A stretch of DNA of 16,801 bases from the NCBI GenBank assembly GCA_018971065.1, contig JAGWVC010000088.1:1-16801 (forward strand), given 5' to 3'. The DNA comes from Sphingomonadales bacterium. Lineage in GTDB: Bacteria > Pseudomonadota > Alphaproteobacteria > Sphingomonadales > Sphingomonadaceae. How positions within the stretch are numbered: position 1 is the stretch's first letter; each line of letters begins with the position of its first letter. Below are positions 1-7,131 of the stretch, piece after piece. A model generated the notes under the pieces. That model was not told the DNA's origin. It saw only the letters and a list, made by a program, of their open reading frames with translations, and ran no database searches. Made by a program: the position numbers and the translations under genes.

Positions 1-582
1 GCGCTGGGGATCGGCGCGGGCGTGGTGCCGATGAGCGACGACGCGGTGCGCACGCAAGTGCTGACGGACGGCGGCTGGCTGGATTTCCAGCGCTATTTCG
101 TGGGTGAGCAGTGTCGGCCGGTGGTCAGCGGATTTCGCTTCCAGGGGGCGGAGACGGCGCGGATGGCGCCGGGGCTGGCGGCGGCGCTGGCGCGCGACGA
201 TCTGGCGGCGGTGGTGCTGTGCCCGTCGAATCCGTACCTTTCGGTCGATCCGATGCTGGCGGTGCCGGGGGTGCGCGACGCTCTGCTGGCGTGCCGTGTC
301 CCGCGAATCGCGGTGTCGCCGCTGATCGGCGGGCAGGCGGTGAAAGGGCCATTGGCGAAGCTGATCAGCGAGATCGCGCCGGGGGGGGCGGGCAACGGCC
401 TCATTGCAAACCATTACGGGATGTTGCTGACCCATCTGGTGATAGACCGCAGTGACGATGACGACGCGGAAGCATTGCGAAGGCGCGGGCTTTCGGTCAC
501 CGTGACGGCGACCCTGATGCGCGAACCTGCGGATCGGGAGCGACTGGCGCGCGAGGTGCTGGCTGCAATCGGGATGGAATGA
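1..582 (+). CDS. cofD: CofD-family 2-phospho-L-lactate transferase (F420 biosynthesis), 5' partial
   Basis: This is the C-terminal 193 residues of a CofD/FbiA-type transferase. The family joins the phospho-acid moiety of a GDP-activated donor to the deazaflavin Fo, giving (dehydro-)F420-0 in the cytoplasm. The frame is open to the first base, so the true start lies upstream; full family members are roughly 310 residues. The family signatures are clear: a PMSDDAVRT segment near the left edge, the CPSNPYLSVDPML loop that matches the CofD GPSNPxxSIxPIL motif, and VSPLIGGQAVKGP. The stop codon overlaps the fbiC start by 4 bp (ATGA), which implies translational coupling and an F420 operon. Whether the donor is phospholactate, phosphoenolpyruvate or 3-phosphoglycerate cannot be read from this fragment. 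The call is firm; the donor specificity is open. Confidence 0.93.
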   Translation, partial: ALGIGAGVVPMSDDAVRTQVLTDGGWLDFQRYFVGEQCRPVVSGFRFQGAETARMAPGLAAALARDDLAAVVLCPSNPYLSVDPMLAVPGVRDALLACRVPRIAVSPLIGGQAVKGPLAKLISEIAPGGAGNGLIANHYGMLLTHLVIDRSDDDDAEALRRRGLSVTVTATLMREPADRERLAREVLAAIGME

Positions 583-2945
583 TGACGGCGCAGAATCGGG
601 AATTGACGCAGCGGTTGTTGACGATGCCGCTGGACGACCTGATGGCGGAGGCGCGCGCGCGGCGCGACAATCGCTTCGGCCCGCTGACCCCGCGCCGCAT
701 GACCTATTCGCGCAAGGTGTTCATTCCGTTGACCCGGCTGTGCGCCGATGTCTGCCATTATTGCACCTTTGCGACCACGCCGTCGCACCTGCCGGCGGCC
801 TATCTGACCCCCGACGAAGTGCTGGAGATTGCCCGGGCCGGGGCGGCGCAGGGCTGCAAGGAGGCGCTGTTCACGCTGGGGGATGCGCCCGAGCGGCGGT
901 ATGAGGCAGCGCGCGCGTGGCTGGACGCGCAGGGGTTCGAATCGACCATCGCCTATGTGCGGCATTGCGCGGCGCTGGTGCTGAAGGAGACCGGGCTGCT
1001 GCCGCATGTCAACGCCGGCCTGATGGACGAGGCGGATTTCGCATCGTTCAAGCCGGTGGCGCCGTCGTGCGGGCTGATGCTGGAAAGCCTGTCCGACCGG
1101 CTGGGCGAGAAGGGCGGGCCGCATCATGGCTCGCCCGACAAGGTGCCGGCGGTGCGGCTGGAATCATTGGCGGCCGCCGGGCGCGCCAGGATGCCGGTGA
1201 CGAGCGGGATTCTGGTGGGCATTGGCGAAACGGCGGAGGAGCGGATCGCGGCGCTGCTGGCGCTGCGTGACCTGCATGCCGCGCATGGCCACTTGCAGGA
1301 AGTGATCGTGCAGAACTTTGCTCCCAAGCCGGGGACGAAGATGGCGCAGGCGCCCGAGCTGACCGAGAGCGAGTTCTTGCGCGTGGTGGCGGCAGCGCGG
1401 GTGGTGCTGCCGGACGACGTGTCGGTGCAGGCACCGCCGAACCTGAACGACGAGCGGTTGAGCGAACTGATCGACTGCGGCATCGACGACTGGGGCGGGA
1501 TTTCGCCGGTGACGATGGACCATGTGAACCCCGAGGCGCCGTGGCCGGAAGTGACGCGGCTGGCCGAGATTTGTGCTGCCAAGGGCCTGCCGCTGGTGGA
1601 GCGGCTGACCGCTTATCCGCGCTTCGTGCGCGATGCGTTCGGGCTGGCGGATGCGCCGGGCTGGATCGATCCGGCATTGGCGCCGCATGTGCTGAAGCTG
1701 TCGGACAGCGAGGGGCTGGGCCGCGATTCGGTGTGGACGCCGGGGGTGGCAGACCGGGCGCCGGGGCGCGTCGAGGCACCGCTGGGGGCGGTGTTCGCGG
1801 TTTCGGAATCGCGGGCGTTGCACCGCATTCTGGACAAGGCGGCGGGCGGCAACGAACTGTCCGAGGGCGAGATCGTCGCGCTGTTCGGCGCGCGCGAGGG
1901 GCAGGCGCAGGCGGTGATCGAGGCGGCCGATGCGCTGCGCCACGAGGCGATCGGCGACAACGTGACCTTCGTCATCAACCGGAATATCAACTATACCAAC
2001 TACTGCACGCATACTTGTGCGTTTTGTGCGTTTTCCAAGTCCAGCTCGAAGGCGGGATTCCGCGACAAGCCGTATAACCTGTCGTTTGATGATGTGGCCG
2101 AGCAGGCGCGCGAGGCGGTGCGGCGCGGGGCGAGCGAAGTGTGCCTGCAGGGGGGCATCCATCCGAGCTATACTGGCGATACCTATCTGGGCATTCTGAA
2201 GGCGGTGAAGGCGGCGTGCCCGCAGTTGCACGTGCATGCATTCTCGCCGCTCGAGGCGTGGCAGGGGGCGACCACGCTGGGGATGACGTTGCACGACTAC
2301 CTGGCGATGCTGCGCGACGAGGGCTTGGGCTCGCTGCCGGGGACGGCGGCGGAGATCCTCGACGACGAGGTGCGGGCGCGGATCTGCCCCGACAAGCTGA
2401 CCACGCAACTGTGGCTGGACGTGGTGCGCAGCGCGCATGAGGTGGGGCTTAAGACCACCGCGACGGTGATGTATGGCCATTGCGAGACGCCGGAGCATTG
2501 GGCGCGGCATCTGTTGCGCATCCGCCATCTGCAGGCGGACACCGGCGGGTTCACCGAGTTCGTGCCGCTGCCGCTGATCCACATGGAATCGCCGATGTAT
2601 CGCCGGGGCCAGTCGCGCAAGGGGCCGACCTGGCGCGAGGCGCTGATGATGCACGCGGTGGCGCGGATCGCGTTCCACGGTTCGATTCCTTCGATTCAGG
2701 CGAGCTGGGTGAAGCTGGGCATCGAGGGTGCGGCGGCGGCGCTGAAGGCGGGCTGCAACGACCTGGGCGGGGTGCTGATGAACGAATCGATCAGCCGCGC
2801 CGCCGGGGCCGCGCATGGACAGGAACTGACCGTGGCCGATCTGATCGGTGCGGCGGCGAGCGCGGGGCGCAGGTTGCGGCGGCGGACGACGTTGTATGCC
2901 GACATGGGGCCGGCGGAGCAGTGGCTGGAGCCGGTGGAGGCGTGA
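579..2945 (+). CDS. fbiC: Fused Fo synthase, CofG-CofH (FbiC type)
   Basis: A 788-residue bifunctional radical-SAM enzyme making the deazaflavin chromophore Fo from tyrosine and the flavin precursor 5-amino-6-ribitylamino-uracil. The N-terminal half is CofG-like, with the 4Fe-4S motif CADVCHYC at residues 55-62. The C-terminal half is CofH-like, with CTHTCAFC at residues 476-483. Both are CxxxCxxC, so both clusters look intact. An extended LQGGIHP motif and a PGTAAEIL segment in the second half are typical of CofH. Many archaea and cyanobacteria have separate CofG and CofH; the one-chain form is the actinobacterial arrangement and is also known in some proteobacteria. The start ATG overlaps the cofD stop, and a second ATG follows immediately. 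It is the last gene of the operon; a hairpin lies after the stop. No frameshift or missing key residue was seen. Confidence 0.96.
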   Translation: MMTAQNRELTQRLLTMPLDDLMAEARARRDNRFGPLTPRRMTYSRKVFIPLTRLCADVCHYCTFATTPSHLPAAYLTPDEVLEIARAGAAQGCKEALFTLGDAPERRYEAARAWLDAQGFESTIAYVRHCAALVLKETGLLPHVNAGLMDEADFASFKPVAPSCGLMLESLSDRLGEKGGPHHGSPDKVPAVRLESLAAAGRARMPVTSGILVGIGETAEERIAALLALRDLHAAHGHLQEVIVQNFAPKPGTKMAQAPELTESEFLRVVAAARVVLPDDVSVQAPPNLNDERLSELIDCGIDDWGGISPVTMDHVNPEAPWPEVTRLAEICAAKGLPLVERLTAYPRFVRDAFGLADAPGWIDPALAPHVLKLSDSEGLGRDSVWTPGVADRAPGRVEAPLGAVFAVSESRALHRILDKAAGGNELSEGEIVALFGAREGQAQAVIEAADALRHEAIGDNVTFVINRNINYTNYCTHTCAFCAFSKSSSKAGFRDKPYNLSFDDVAEQAREAVRRGASEVCLQGGIHPSYTGDTYLGILKAVKAACPQLHVHAFSPLEAWQGATTLGMTLHDYLAMLRDEGLGSLPGTAAEILDDEVRARICPDKLTTQLWLDVVRSAHEVGLKTTATVMYGHCETPEHWARHLLRIRHLQADTGGFTEFVPLPLIHMESPMYRRGQSRKGPTWREALMMHAVARIAFHGSIPSIQASWVKLGIEGAAAALKAGCNDLGGVLMNESISRAAGAAHGQELTVADLIGAAASAGRRLRRRTTLYADMGPAEQWLEPVEA

Positions 2946-2956
2946 TCGGGGGCCGT

Positions 2957-3000
2957 GGCGACCGGTGGGCGCCCTGCCGCAAGAGGCCGGTCAGGCGGCA
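2957..3000. other. Intergenic inverted repeats after fbiC
   Basis: The first part of the fbiC-pilZ gap has nested dyads: GACCGG (2960-2965) pairs with CCGGTC (2987-2992), enclosing the 8-bp palindrome GGGCGCCC (2967-2974), while TGCCGC (2975-2980) can pair with GCGGCA (2995-3000). The pairings compete, and no T-tract follows. It may contribute to 3'-end formation of the F420 transcript, but GC-rich DNA produces such repeats easily. Confidence 0.3.
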
Positions 3001-3006
3001 CGATGG

Positions 3007-3048
3007 ACCCTGGAAGCGAAGCTGAACTTGTTCAAACGAGTTCAGGGT
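3007..3048. repeat. REP-like hairpin or bidirectional terminator between convergent genes
   Basis: CTGAACT (3022-3028) pairs with AGTTCAG (3039-3045). Through one T.G wobble and two more pairs the stem becomes 10 bp with a four-base loop (3032-3035). A competing outer pairing joins ACCCTG (3007-3012) to CAGGGT (3043-3048), and TGAAC-tt-GTTCA is itself an inner palindrome. It lies between convergent fbiC and the pilZ-like gene, where a shared terminator is expected. There is no clear T-tract. From memory, CTGAAC-TTGTT-CAG-type hairpins flanked by GGACCCT/AGGGTGACGA are frequent in intergenic DNA of sphingomonads, so it may be a dispersed REP-type copy; this needs a genome search. Confidence 0.6.
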
Positions 3049-3084
3049 GACGATGATCCGTGATGAGGCTCCGGTTTCGTCCAG

Positions 3085-3408
3085 CTACCTTTTTGCGGGC
3101 GTGGCGGTTTTCATCGGTTCCTGCGGCGGGGTGTTGACGTCGAACTCGACGCCGAACAGGTTGCCTTCGACCCAGCGGACGATGCCCCACAGCGCGCGGT
3201 TGTCGGGCAGCAGGATGGTGACGACTTCGTTGAGCGCGGGCGCGGGGCCGCGCGTGGCGGCGCTGACCCCCTTGTCGGAGAAATCGCGGACCATGATGTC
3301 CTGGACGACGCCATCGGCGGCGACGAGCATCAGCCGCGTCAGCCCCGGTTTGCGGCTGGCGCGATAGACCGGGGTGGCCCGGAACTGGCCCTGTTTATGC
3401 ACTCCCAT
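3085..3408 (-). CDS. Small PilZ-like domain protein
   Basis: A protein of 107 residues, or 118 if the upstream ATG at 3441 is used. The internal ATG at 3408 is preferred because GAGG lies about six bases upstream; the 3441 start has no convincing ribosome site. Numbering from the longer form, a beta-rich single domain shows DFSDKG at 53-58, matching the PilZ D/NxSxxG motif, then VTILLPD, GIVRW and a closing FGVEF strand at 96-100. PilZ domains bind cyclic-di-GMP through RxxxR plus D/NxSxxG. Here the arginines at 27 and 30 are spaced RxxR, so nucleotide binding is uncertain. It has no signal peptide or membrane segment. It lies downstream of the VOC gene on the same strand with a 53-87 bp gap and may have its own promoter. 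A role as a c-di-GMP-responsive adaptor is inferred from the fold only. Confidence 0.7.
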   Translation of the reverse strand: MGVHKQGQFRATPVYRASRKPGLTRLMLVAADGVVQDIMVRDFSDKGVSAATRGPAPALNEVVTILLPDNRALWGIVRWVEGNLFGVEFDVNTPPQEPMKTATPAKR

Positions 3409-3494
3409 GCGCGCCTCGTGGAATGGAACGGGCGCGAGCATGGCACGCGGCCCGTCAAGGTCCGGTCAACACGGCATATAGGGATGTTTCCGCA

Positions 3495-3962
3495 TTACAT
3501 GCCGTTGATCTGGTTCCACATCGCGTCGGGCATGGCGACATATTCGAGGTAGTGGCCGAACGCCTTGCGGCCGTCGAGGTAGAGGAAGTTCAGCGAATCC
3601 GGGCCGTTGTAGCGCTCGAACGCGACGGGCAGGTCCTGTTGATCGACGCGGGCGCGGAAATCGTCCCAATCCGCCACGCGCTGGCAGTGGTGGTGGAAGC
3701 GCATCGGCCCGCCGTTGGCCTGGGCATTGGCGTAGTGGCCGGTCTCGTCGATCTCGGGCTCGATCAGTTCGTACTGCTCACCATCGAGCCAGAACATGCA
3801 GATGCGCAGCTTGTGGCGCTTGGGGCCATCGGCGGTGTTCACCATCTGGTCGACCGGGATGATCGTCGGCCGGTTCTTCAGGCCGCGCGCCATGAACACG
3901 TCGATGCAGGCTTCGATGTCGTCGCAGACGTAGCCGATCTGGTAGGCCTTGCTCTCAAGCAT
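3495..3962 (-). CDS. VOC-fold (glyoxalase/bleomycin-resistance superfamily) protein
   Basis: A 155-residue cytoplasmic protein with the two beta-alpha-beta-beta-beta modules of the vicinal oxygen chelate fold. Module one runs from YQIGYVCDDIE (residues 8-17) to YELIEP (64-69); module two runs from MRFHHHCQRVAD (87-98) to FGHYLEYV (135-142). Metal-ligand candidates are H90-H92 and E140; the position that is often His in module one is Q8. Members include lyases, isomerases and extradiol dioxygenases, and the sequence does not say which. The start has a strong ribosome site, GGGAGAG about six bases upstream. Its gene follows the sulfotransferase by only 12 bp, so the two are very probably co-transcribed. 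No specific substrate can be assigned. Confidence 0.85.
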   Translation of the reverse strand: MLESKAYQIGYVCDDIEACIDVFMARGLKNRPTIIPVDQMVNTADGPKRHKLRICMFWLDGEQYELIEPEIDETGHYANAQANGGPMRFHHHCQRVADWDDFRARVDQQDLPVAFERYNGPDSLNFLYLDGRKAFGHYLEYVAMPDAMWNQINGM

Positions 3963-3974
3963 TTGTTCTCTCCC

Positions 3975-5141
3975 TTAGCCTTCGCGAGCGACGTCGTAGC
4001 GGGACAGGTAGCGTTCGAACATCGGTTCGAGCTGGTCCATGCTGAGCCCGTATTGCGCCAGCTTGTATTCGTGCTTGCCGAACTTGCCCTGCGGGTTGTC
4101 GTCGAGCCAGCCCTGGATGCCGGCTTCGGCCTCGGGCGTCCATTCGTCGCCGAGCTGCTTGTAGAGCGCCTTCATCGTCTCGATCGGGCGGGTGACGAGA
4201 TCAGCGTATTGCACGTCGATCACCTTGTCCTCGCCGTGTTTGTCGCGGAAATCCATGATGCGGTTGGCGTGTTCGGCGGCCTGCCACGGATAGTCCTGCG
4301 CCAGCCATTCGGTATCGACCTTGCCCATGTGGCCCATGTGGTTGAGCGAGATGATCGAGCACAGCGAGCCGGTGGCGGTGAACGGATCGCGGTGAGTCCA
4401 GATCACGCGGGCATCGGGATAGACCTGGAAGATGGTTTCCAGCCACAGCGAATGGCTGGGCTTCTTGACATTCCAGGTGCCGCCGGCGTTTTCCTGCAGC
4501 AGTTGCAGGAACTTCTTGTGGTATTCATAGGCGCTGGTCATGTCGCAACTGAAGATGAATTCCTTGTATTCCGGCAGCTTGCCCTTGGATTCGATCATCA
4601 GTGTCTTGAAATCGTGGCACATGAAGAACACGCACTCGTTCGGGTAGACCGCCGAGCCGCGATAGTACTTGCCCATGTCGGGATTGGCGGCGAGCATCGC
4701 CTTTTCCTGTTCGAGCCGGGCGAGGGCGCGCGGGTCTTTCGTCAGCAGCTCCTTCGAGGCGACGGGCGGCACCGGCTCGTCGATTTCCCAGGTCAGCGGT
4801 GAACGGCGCGCCGGGTCGGCGGCGATCAGGTTCGACATCAGCGTGGTGCCGGTGCGCGGCACGCCCATGACGAAGATGGGGCGTTCGATCTTGCGGGTGA
4901 GCAGTTCGGGATTCTGCTTCAGGTAATCCTCGACGCGGAGGCGGTTGGACAGCCAGTGCAGGATGTCGCCCCGGCAGCGGGCGACGCCGCCGTCGGTGTT
5001 CTGGCCGCGCGCGGTGCCGGCGTTGAAATCGTTGACGAGGACATCAAGGCCTTCGCGATAGGATTCGCCGCCGAAGTCGCTGAATCCGGTGGTGCGGACG
5101 GCTTCGTCGATGAGGGCGTCGACGTTCATCTGTTCAGGCAT
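3975..5141 (-). CDS. Sulfotransferase-family protein (PAPS-dependent type)
   Basis: A 388-residue cytosolic-type sulfotransferase-fold protein. The 5'-phosphosulfate-binding loop is GVPRTGTT at residues 93-100, right after the first beta strand (IERPIFVM). The 3'-phosphate-binding region is visible as KKPSHSLWL (226-234) followed by VIWTHRDP (246-253) with S259 downstream, fitting R251/S259 as 3'-phosphate ligands. Members transfer sulfuryl from PAPS to a hydroxyl or amine; the acceptor is unknown. The ATG at 5141 is chosen because AAGGAA precedes it by about seven bases; an upstream in-frame ATG at 5255 would add 38 low-complexity Arg/Pro residues and lacks support. It is first in the sulfotransferase-VOC pair and lies 134 bp downstream of the araC-type gene on the same strand. 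The family call is firm; the acceptor and the regulatory link are open. Confidence 0.9.
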   Translation of the reverse strand: MPEQMNVDALIDEAVRTTGFSDFGGESYREGLDVLVNDFNAGTARGQNTDGGVARCRGDILHWLSNRLRVEDYLKQNPELLTRKIERPIFVMGVPRTGTTLMSNLIAADPARRSPLTWEIDEPVPPVASKELLTKDPRALARLEQEKAMLAANPDMGKYYRGSAVYPNECVFFMCHDFKTLMIESKGKLPEYKEFIFSCDMTSAYEYHKKFLQLLQENAGGTWNVKKPSHSLWLETIFQVYPDARVIWTHRDPFTATGSLCSIISLNHMGHMGKVDTEWLAQDYPWQAAEHANRIMDFRDKHGEDKVIDVQYADLVTRPIETMKALYKQLGDEWTPEAEAGIQGWLDDNPQGKFGKHEYKLAQYGLSMDQLEPMFERYLSRYDVAREG

Positions 5142-5275
5142 CGCGGATTCCTTTTCCCGACATTCAGGCAGCCGTGCGCGCGGCCGCGATTGGCGCGCAG
5201 GTAAGGCGTTCGGGCGGGGTCTTGGCAATCGGGGCGCTTGGTGCATTTGGGCCACAATTGCGAGTTCGGGCCATA

Positions 5276-6079
5276 TTACCCTTTGGCGACCCGCAACTGC
5301 CGCTGGCGGAAATGGTTGGGGCTGATGCCGACGGCGCGGCGGAACGCGAAAGTGAAGCTGGACGGCGAAGCGAAGCCCATTGCGAAGGCCACGGCCTTGA
5401 CGCTGTTGCCGGCCATCAACTGGCGCTTGGCGGCTTCCATGCGGCGCTGCTCGATATAGTCGCCGATCGAGCAGCCGCGACTGGTGCGGAAGCCGCGCGT
5501 GAGCTGGCGGACCGAGATGTTGCAGATGCCGGCCAGTTCGGCGAGGCCGGGGCCGCTGGCGGTGTCGGCCAGACGTTCATCGATCAGCCGTAGCCGCCAC
5601 GAGGCGAGGCCGCCGGTGACGGGGCGTTCGTGGATTTCGCTGGCGAAGCGGCCGATCTCGATTCCAAGTTCGCCGGCGAGCAGGTCAAGCATGGTTTCGG
5701 CGGCAAGGCCGGGGTGGCGCACTTCCTCGGTCAGCCGGAACAGCAGCGCGCGGATGCGGGCGCTGGAAATGTCGAGCGTGGCGGCAAGGCGATGGTCGGT
5801 CCATTCGGGCTCGTGGCCGAGCAGCGCGGCGACCGGGCCGGGCGCAAGGTCGCAGGTGAGCGAGGCCTGACTGCCGGGTTCGCCGCGAAAGTGCAGGACT
5901 TCGCCCGGGGGGACCAGGAAGATGTCGCCGAGCCGCTCGAAGCGGTGGGGCCCCCAGTGGGCGAGGTAGCCGGCGCGGGCGTTGAGCGGGCGCGGGGTGA
6001 GGCAGAGGTTGATGTGATAGCTGTCGGCAGGGGCGGTGACATTGTCCTGGGCGAAGGGCATGTCGTAGCGCACGATCAT
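5276..6079 (-). CDS. AraC-family transcriptional regulator
   Basis: A 267-residue regulator. The N-terminal part (about 1-140) is beta-rich with a cupin-like effector-domain feel: LGDIFLVPPGEVLHFRGE at 50-67 resembles AraC-type ligand domains. The C-terminal DNA-binding domain with two helix-turn-helices spans about 160-262: LAELAGICNISVRQLTRGFR is helix-turn-helix one, and VKAVAFAMGFASPSSFTFAFRRAVGISP includes helix-turn-helix two and the conserved G(F/Y) and P signatures. The ATG at 6079 is the only good upstream start in frame, although no strong ribosome site precedes it; the ATG at 6061 is an alternative. The gene is divergent from the SDR operon across a 231-bp palindrome-rich region and points toward the sulfotransferase pair, so it could control either side. 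The effector is unknown. Confidence 0.9.
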   Translation of the reverse strand: MIVRYDMPFAQDNVTAPADSYHINLCLTPRPLNARAGYLAHWGPHRFERLGDIFLVPPGEVLHFRGEPGSQASLTCDLAPGPVAALLGHEPEWTDHRLAATLDISSARIRALLFRLTEEVRHPGLAAETMLDLLAGELGIEIGRFASEIHERPVTGGLASWRLRLIDERLADTASGPGLAELAGICNISVRQLTRGFRTSRGCSIGDYIEQRRMEAAKRQLMAGNSVKAVAFAMGFASPSSFTFAFRRAVGISPNHFRQRQLRVAKG

Positions 6080-6158
6080 GGCGCTGATCGTCGGGGTGGC
6101 GAGGCTGGCTTCGACCGTGCTGGTGGCGGGAGCGGGCGGGGCGACGGTCAGGGCGGTG

Positions 6159-6213
6159 CAATCCGGATTGTGTCCCTGATGGGACGTTGTGGCCGGATAT
6201 GTACGCCGGCCAC
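6159..6213. promoter_or_regulatory. Cluster of three inverted repeats in the araC/SDR divergent region
   Basis: Three perfect dyads lie almost end to end: CAATCCGGATTG (6159-6170, no spacer), GTCCC-tgat-GGGAC (6172-6185), and GTGGCCGG (6189-6196) pairing with CCGGCCAC (6206-6213) across a 9-base loop. They sit about 80 bp before the AraC-type start and 98 bp before the SDR start, where operators for a divergent pair are expected. Whether they act as DNA sites or as RNA structure in a leader cannot be decided. No convincing -35/-10 pair was recognised nearby. Confidence 0.55.
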
Positions 6214-6310
6214 GGTTGCGGCGCAAGCGGTGCGGGCCGACACCTGCGGGCAAGGACGGCGGGGCCAGGTCTCGCCGACGGTTTTGTGCGCATACGGGAG
6301 AGGATTTGCG

Positions 6311-7105
6311 ATGGCCAAGGGTCTGTTCGACTGCACGGGCAAGGTGACGCTGGTAACCGGCGGCAACGGCGGGATCGGTTTCGGGTTCGCGATGGGCGTG
6401 GCCAAGCAGGGCGGCGACATCGCCATCTGGGCGCGCAATGCCGAGAAGAACGCGGCGGCGAAGGCGGAACTGCTGGCGGCGGGCGCGGGCCGGGTCGAGA
6501 CCTACATTGTCGATGTTTCGACCGAGGAAGCGATCGTTGCCGGCTATGAGCAGTTGATGAAGGACTTCGGCCGCATCGACTGCGTGTTCGCCAATTCGGG
6601 CGCATCGCCGCGCTACAACTCGGTTTTCGACATGCCGACCGAGCATTGGTACGAGTTCCAGAAGACGGCGATGCACGGCGCGTTCTTCACGCTGCGCGAA
6701 GGTGCGCGGCACATGAAGGCGCGGGCCGAGGCGGGCGAGCCGGGCGGCAGCCTGGTGGCGTGCGGTTCGGGCTCGCTGTACCAGGGCCTGCCGGGCAAGA
6801 TGGAATATGCCGCGTCCAAGTGCGCGACCGAGGCGGTGATCCGCTGCCTGGCGGTGGAACTGGGCGAATTCGGCATCCGCGCCAATGTGGTGGCGCCCGG
6901 GCTGATCATCACCCCGATGATGGGCGACCCCAACGGGCCGGCCGCGCAGTACCTGCACCAGCAGTACGCCCCGCAGACGCCGGCGCGGCGGCTGGGTGCG
7001 CCCGAGGATTTCGAGGGCATCGGCGCGTACCTGTGCTCGGACGCGTCGTCGTTCATGACCGGCGAGACGGTCTATCTCGACGGCGGCTACAAGGTCCGTC
7101 CGTAA
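6311..7105 (+). CDS. SDR-family NAD(P)-dependent oxidoreductase
   Basis: A 264-residue classical short-chain dehydrogenase/reductase, the usual length for the family. The nucleotide-binding glycine motif TGGNGGIG is at residues 16-23. The NNAG position reads ANSG. The catalytic set is S153, Y166 and K170 in YAASK, with the usual 13-residue Ser-Tyr spacing. The C-terminus has the standard DASSFMTGETVYLDGGY ending. Such enzymes interconvert alcohols and ketones. No acidic residue pattern was used to decide NAD versus NADP. The start at 6311 has GGAGAGG about seven bases upstream. It is first in a three-gene operon with a 26-bp gap to the MDR gene. It is divergent from the AraC-type gene, the likely regulator. 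The family call is firm; the substrate is unknown, plausibly a hydroxylated hydrophobic compound given the neighbours. Confidence 0.95.
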   Translation: MAKGLFDCTGKVTLVTGGNGGIGFGFAMGVAKQGGDIAIWARNAEKNAAAKAELLAAGAGRVETYIVDVSTEEAIVAGYEQLMKDFGRIDCVFANSGASPRYNSVFDMPTEHWYEFQKTAMHGAFFTLREGARHMKARAEAGEPGGSLVACGSGSLYQGLPGKMEYAASKCATEAVIRCLAVELGEFGIRANVVAPGLIITPMMGDPNGPAAQYLHQQYAPQTPARRLGAPEDFEGIGAYLCSDASSFMTGETVYLDGGYKVRP

Positions 7106-7131
7106 ACACAAGAAAACCGGGAGAATTCGCG

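Noticed and set aside
1164..2816. A 550-codon minus-strand open frame inside fbiC
   Set aside because: It is the antisense shadow of a well-supported radical-SAM gene, with Arg/His/Gln-rich composition and no motifs.
3423..4802. A 459-codon plus-strand open frame opposite the VOC and sulfotransferase genes
   Set aside because: Its translation is a low-complexity Val/Ala/His mixture. The minus-strand genes carry the P-loop, HRDP and VOC motifs and good ribosome sites.
6080..7111. An N-terminal extension of the AraC-type protein across the divergent region
   Set aside because: The frame is open, but it runs antisense to the SDR gene and through the palindrome cluster. No convincing start codon with a ribosome site lies between 6080 and 6310. 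A short extension from a non-ATG start cannot be wholly excluded.
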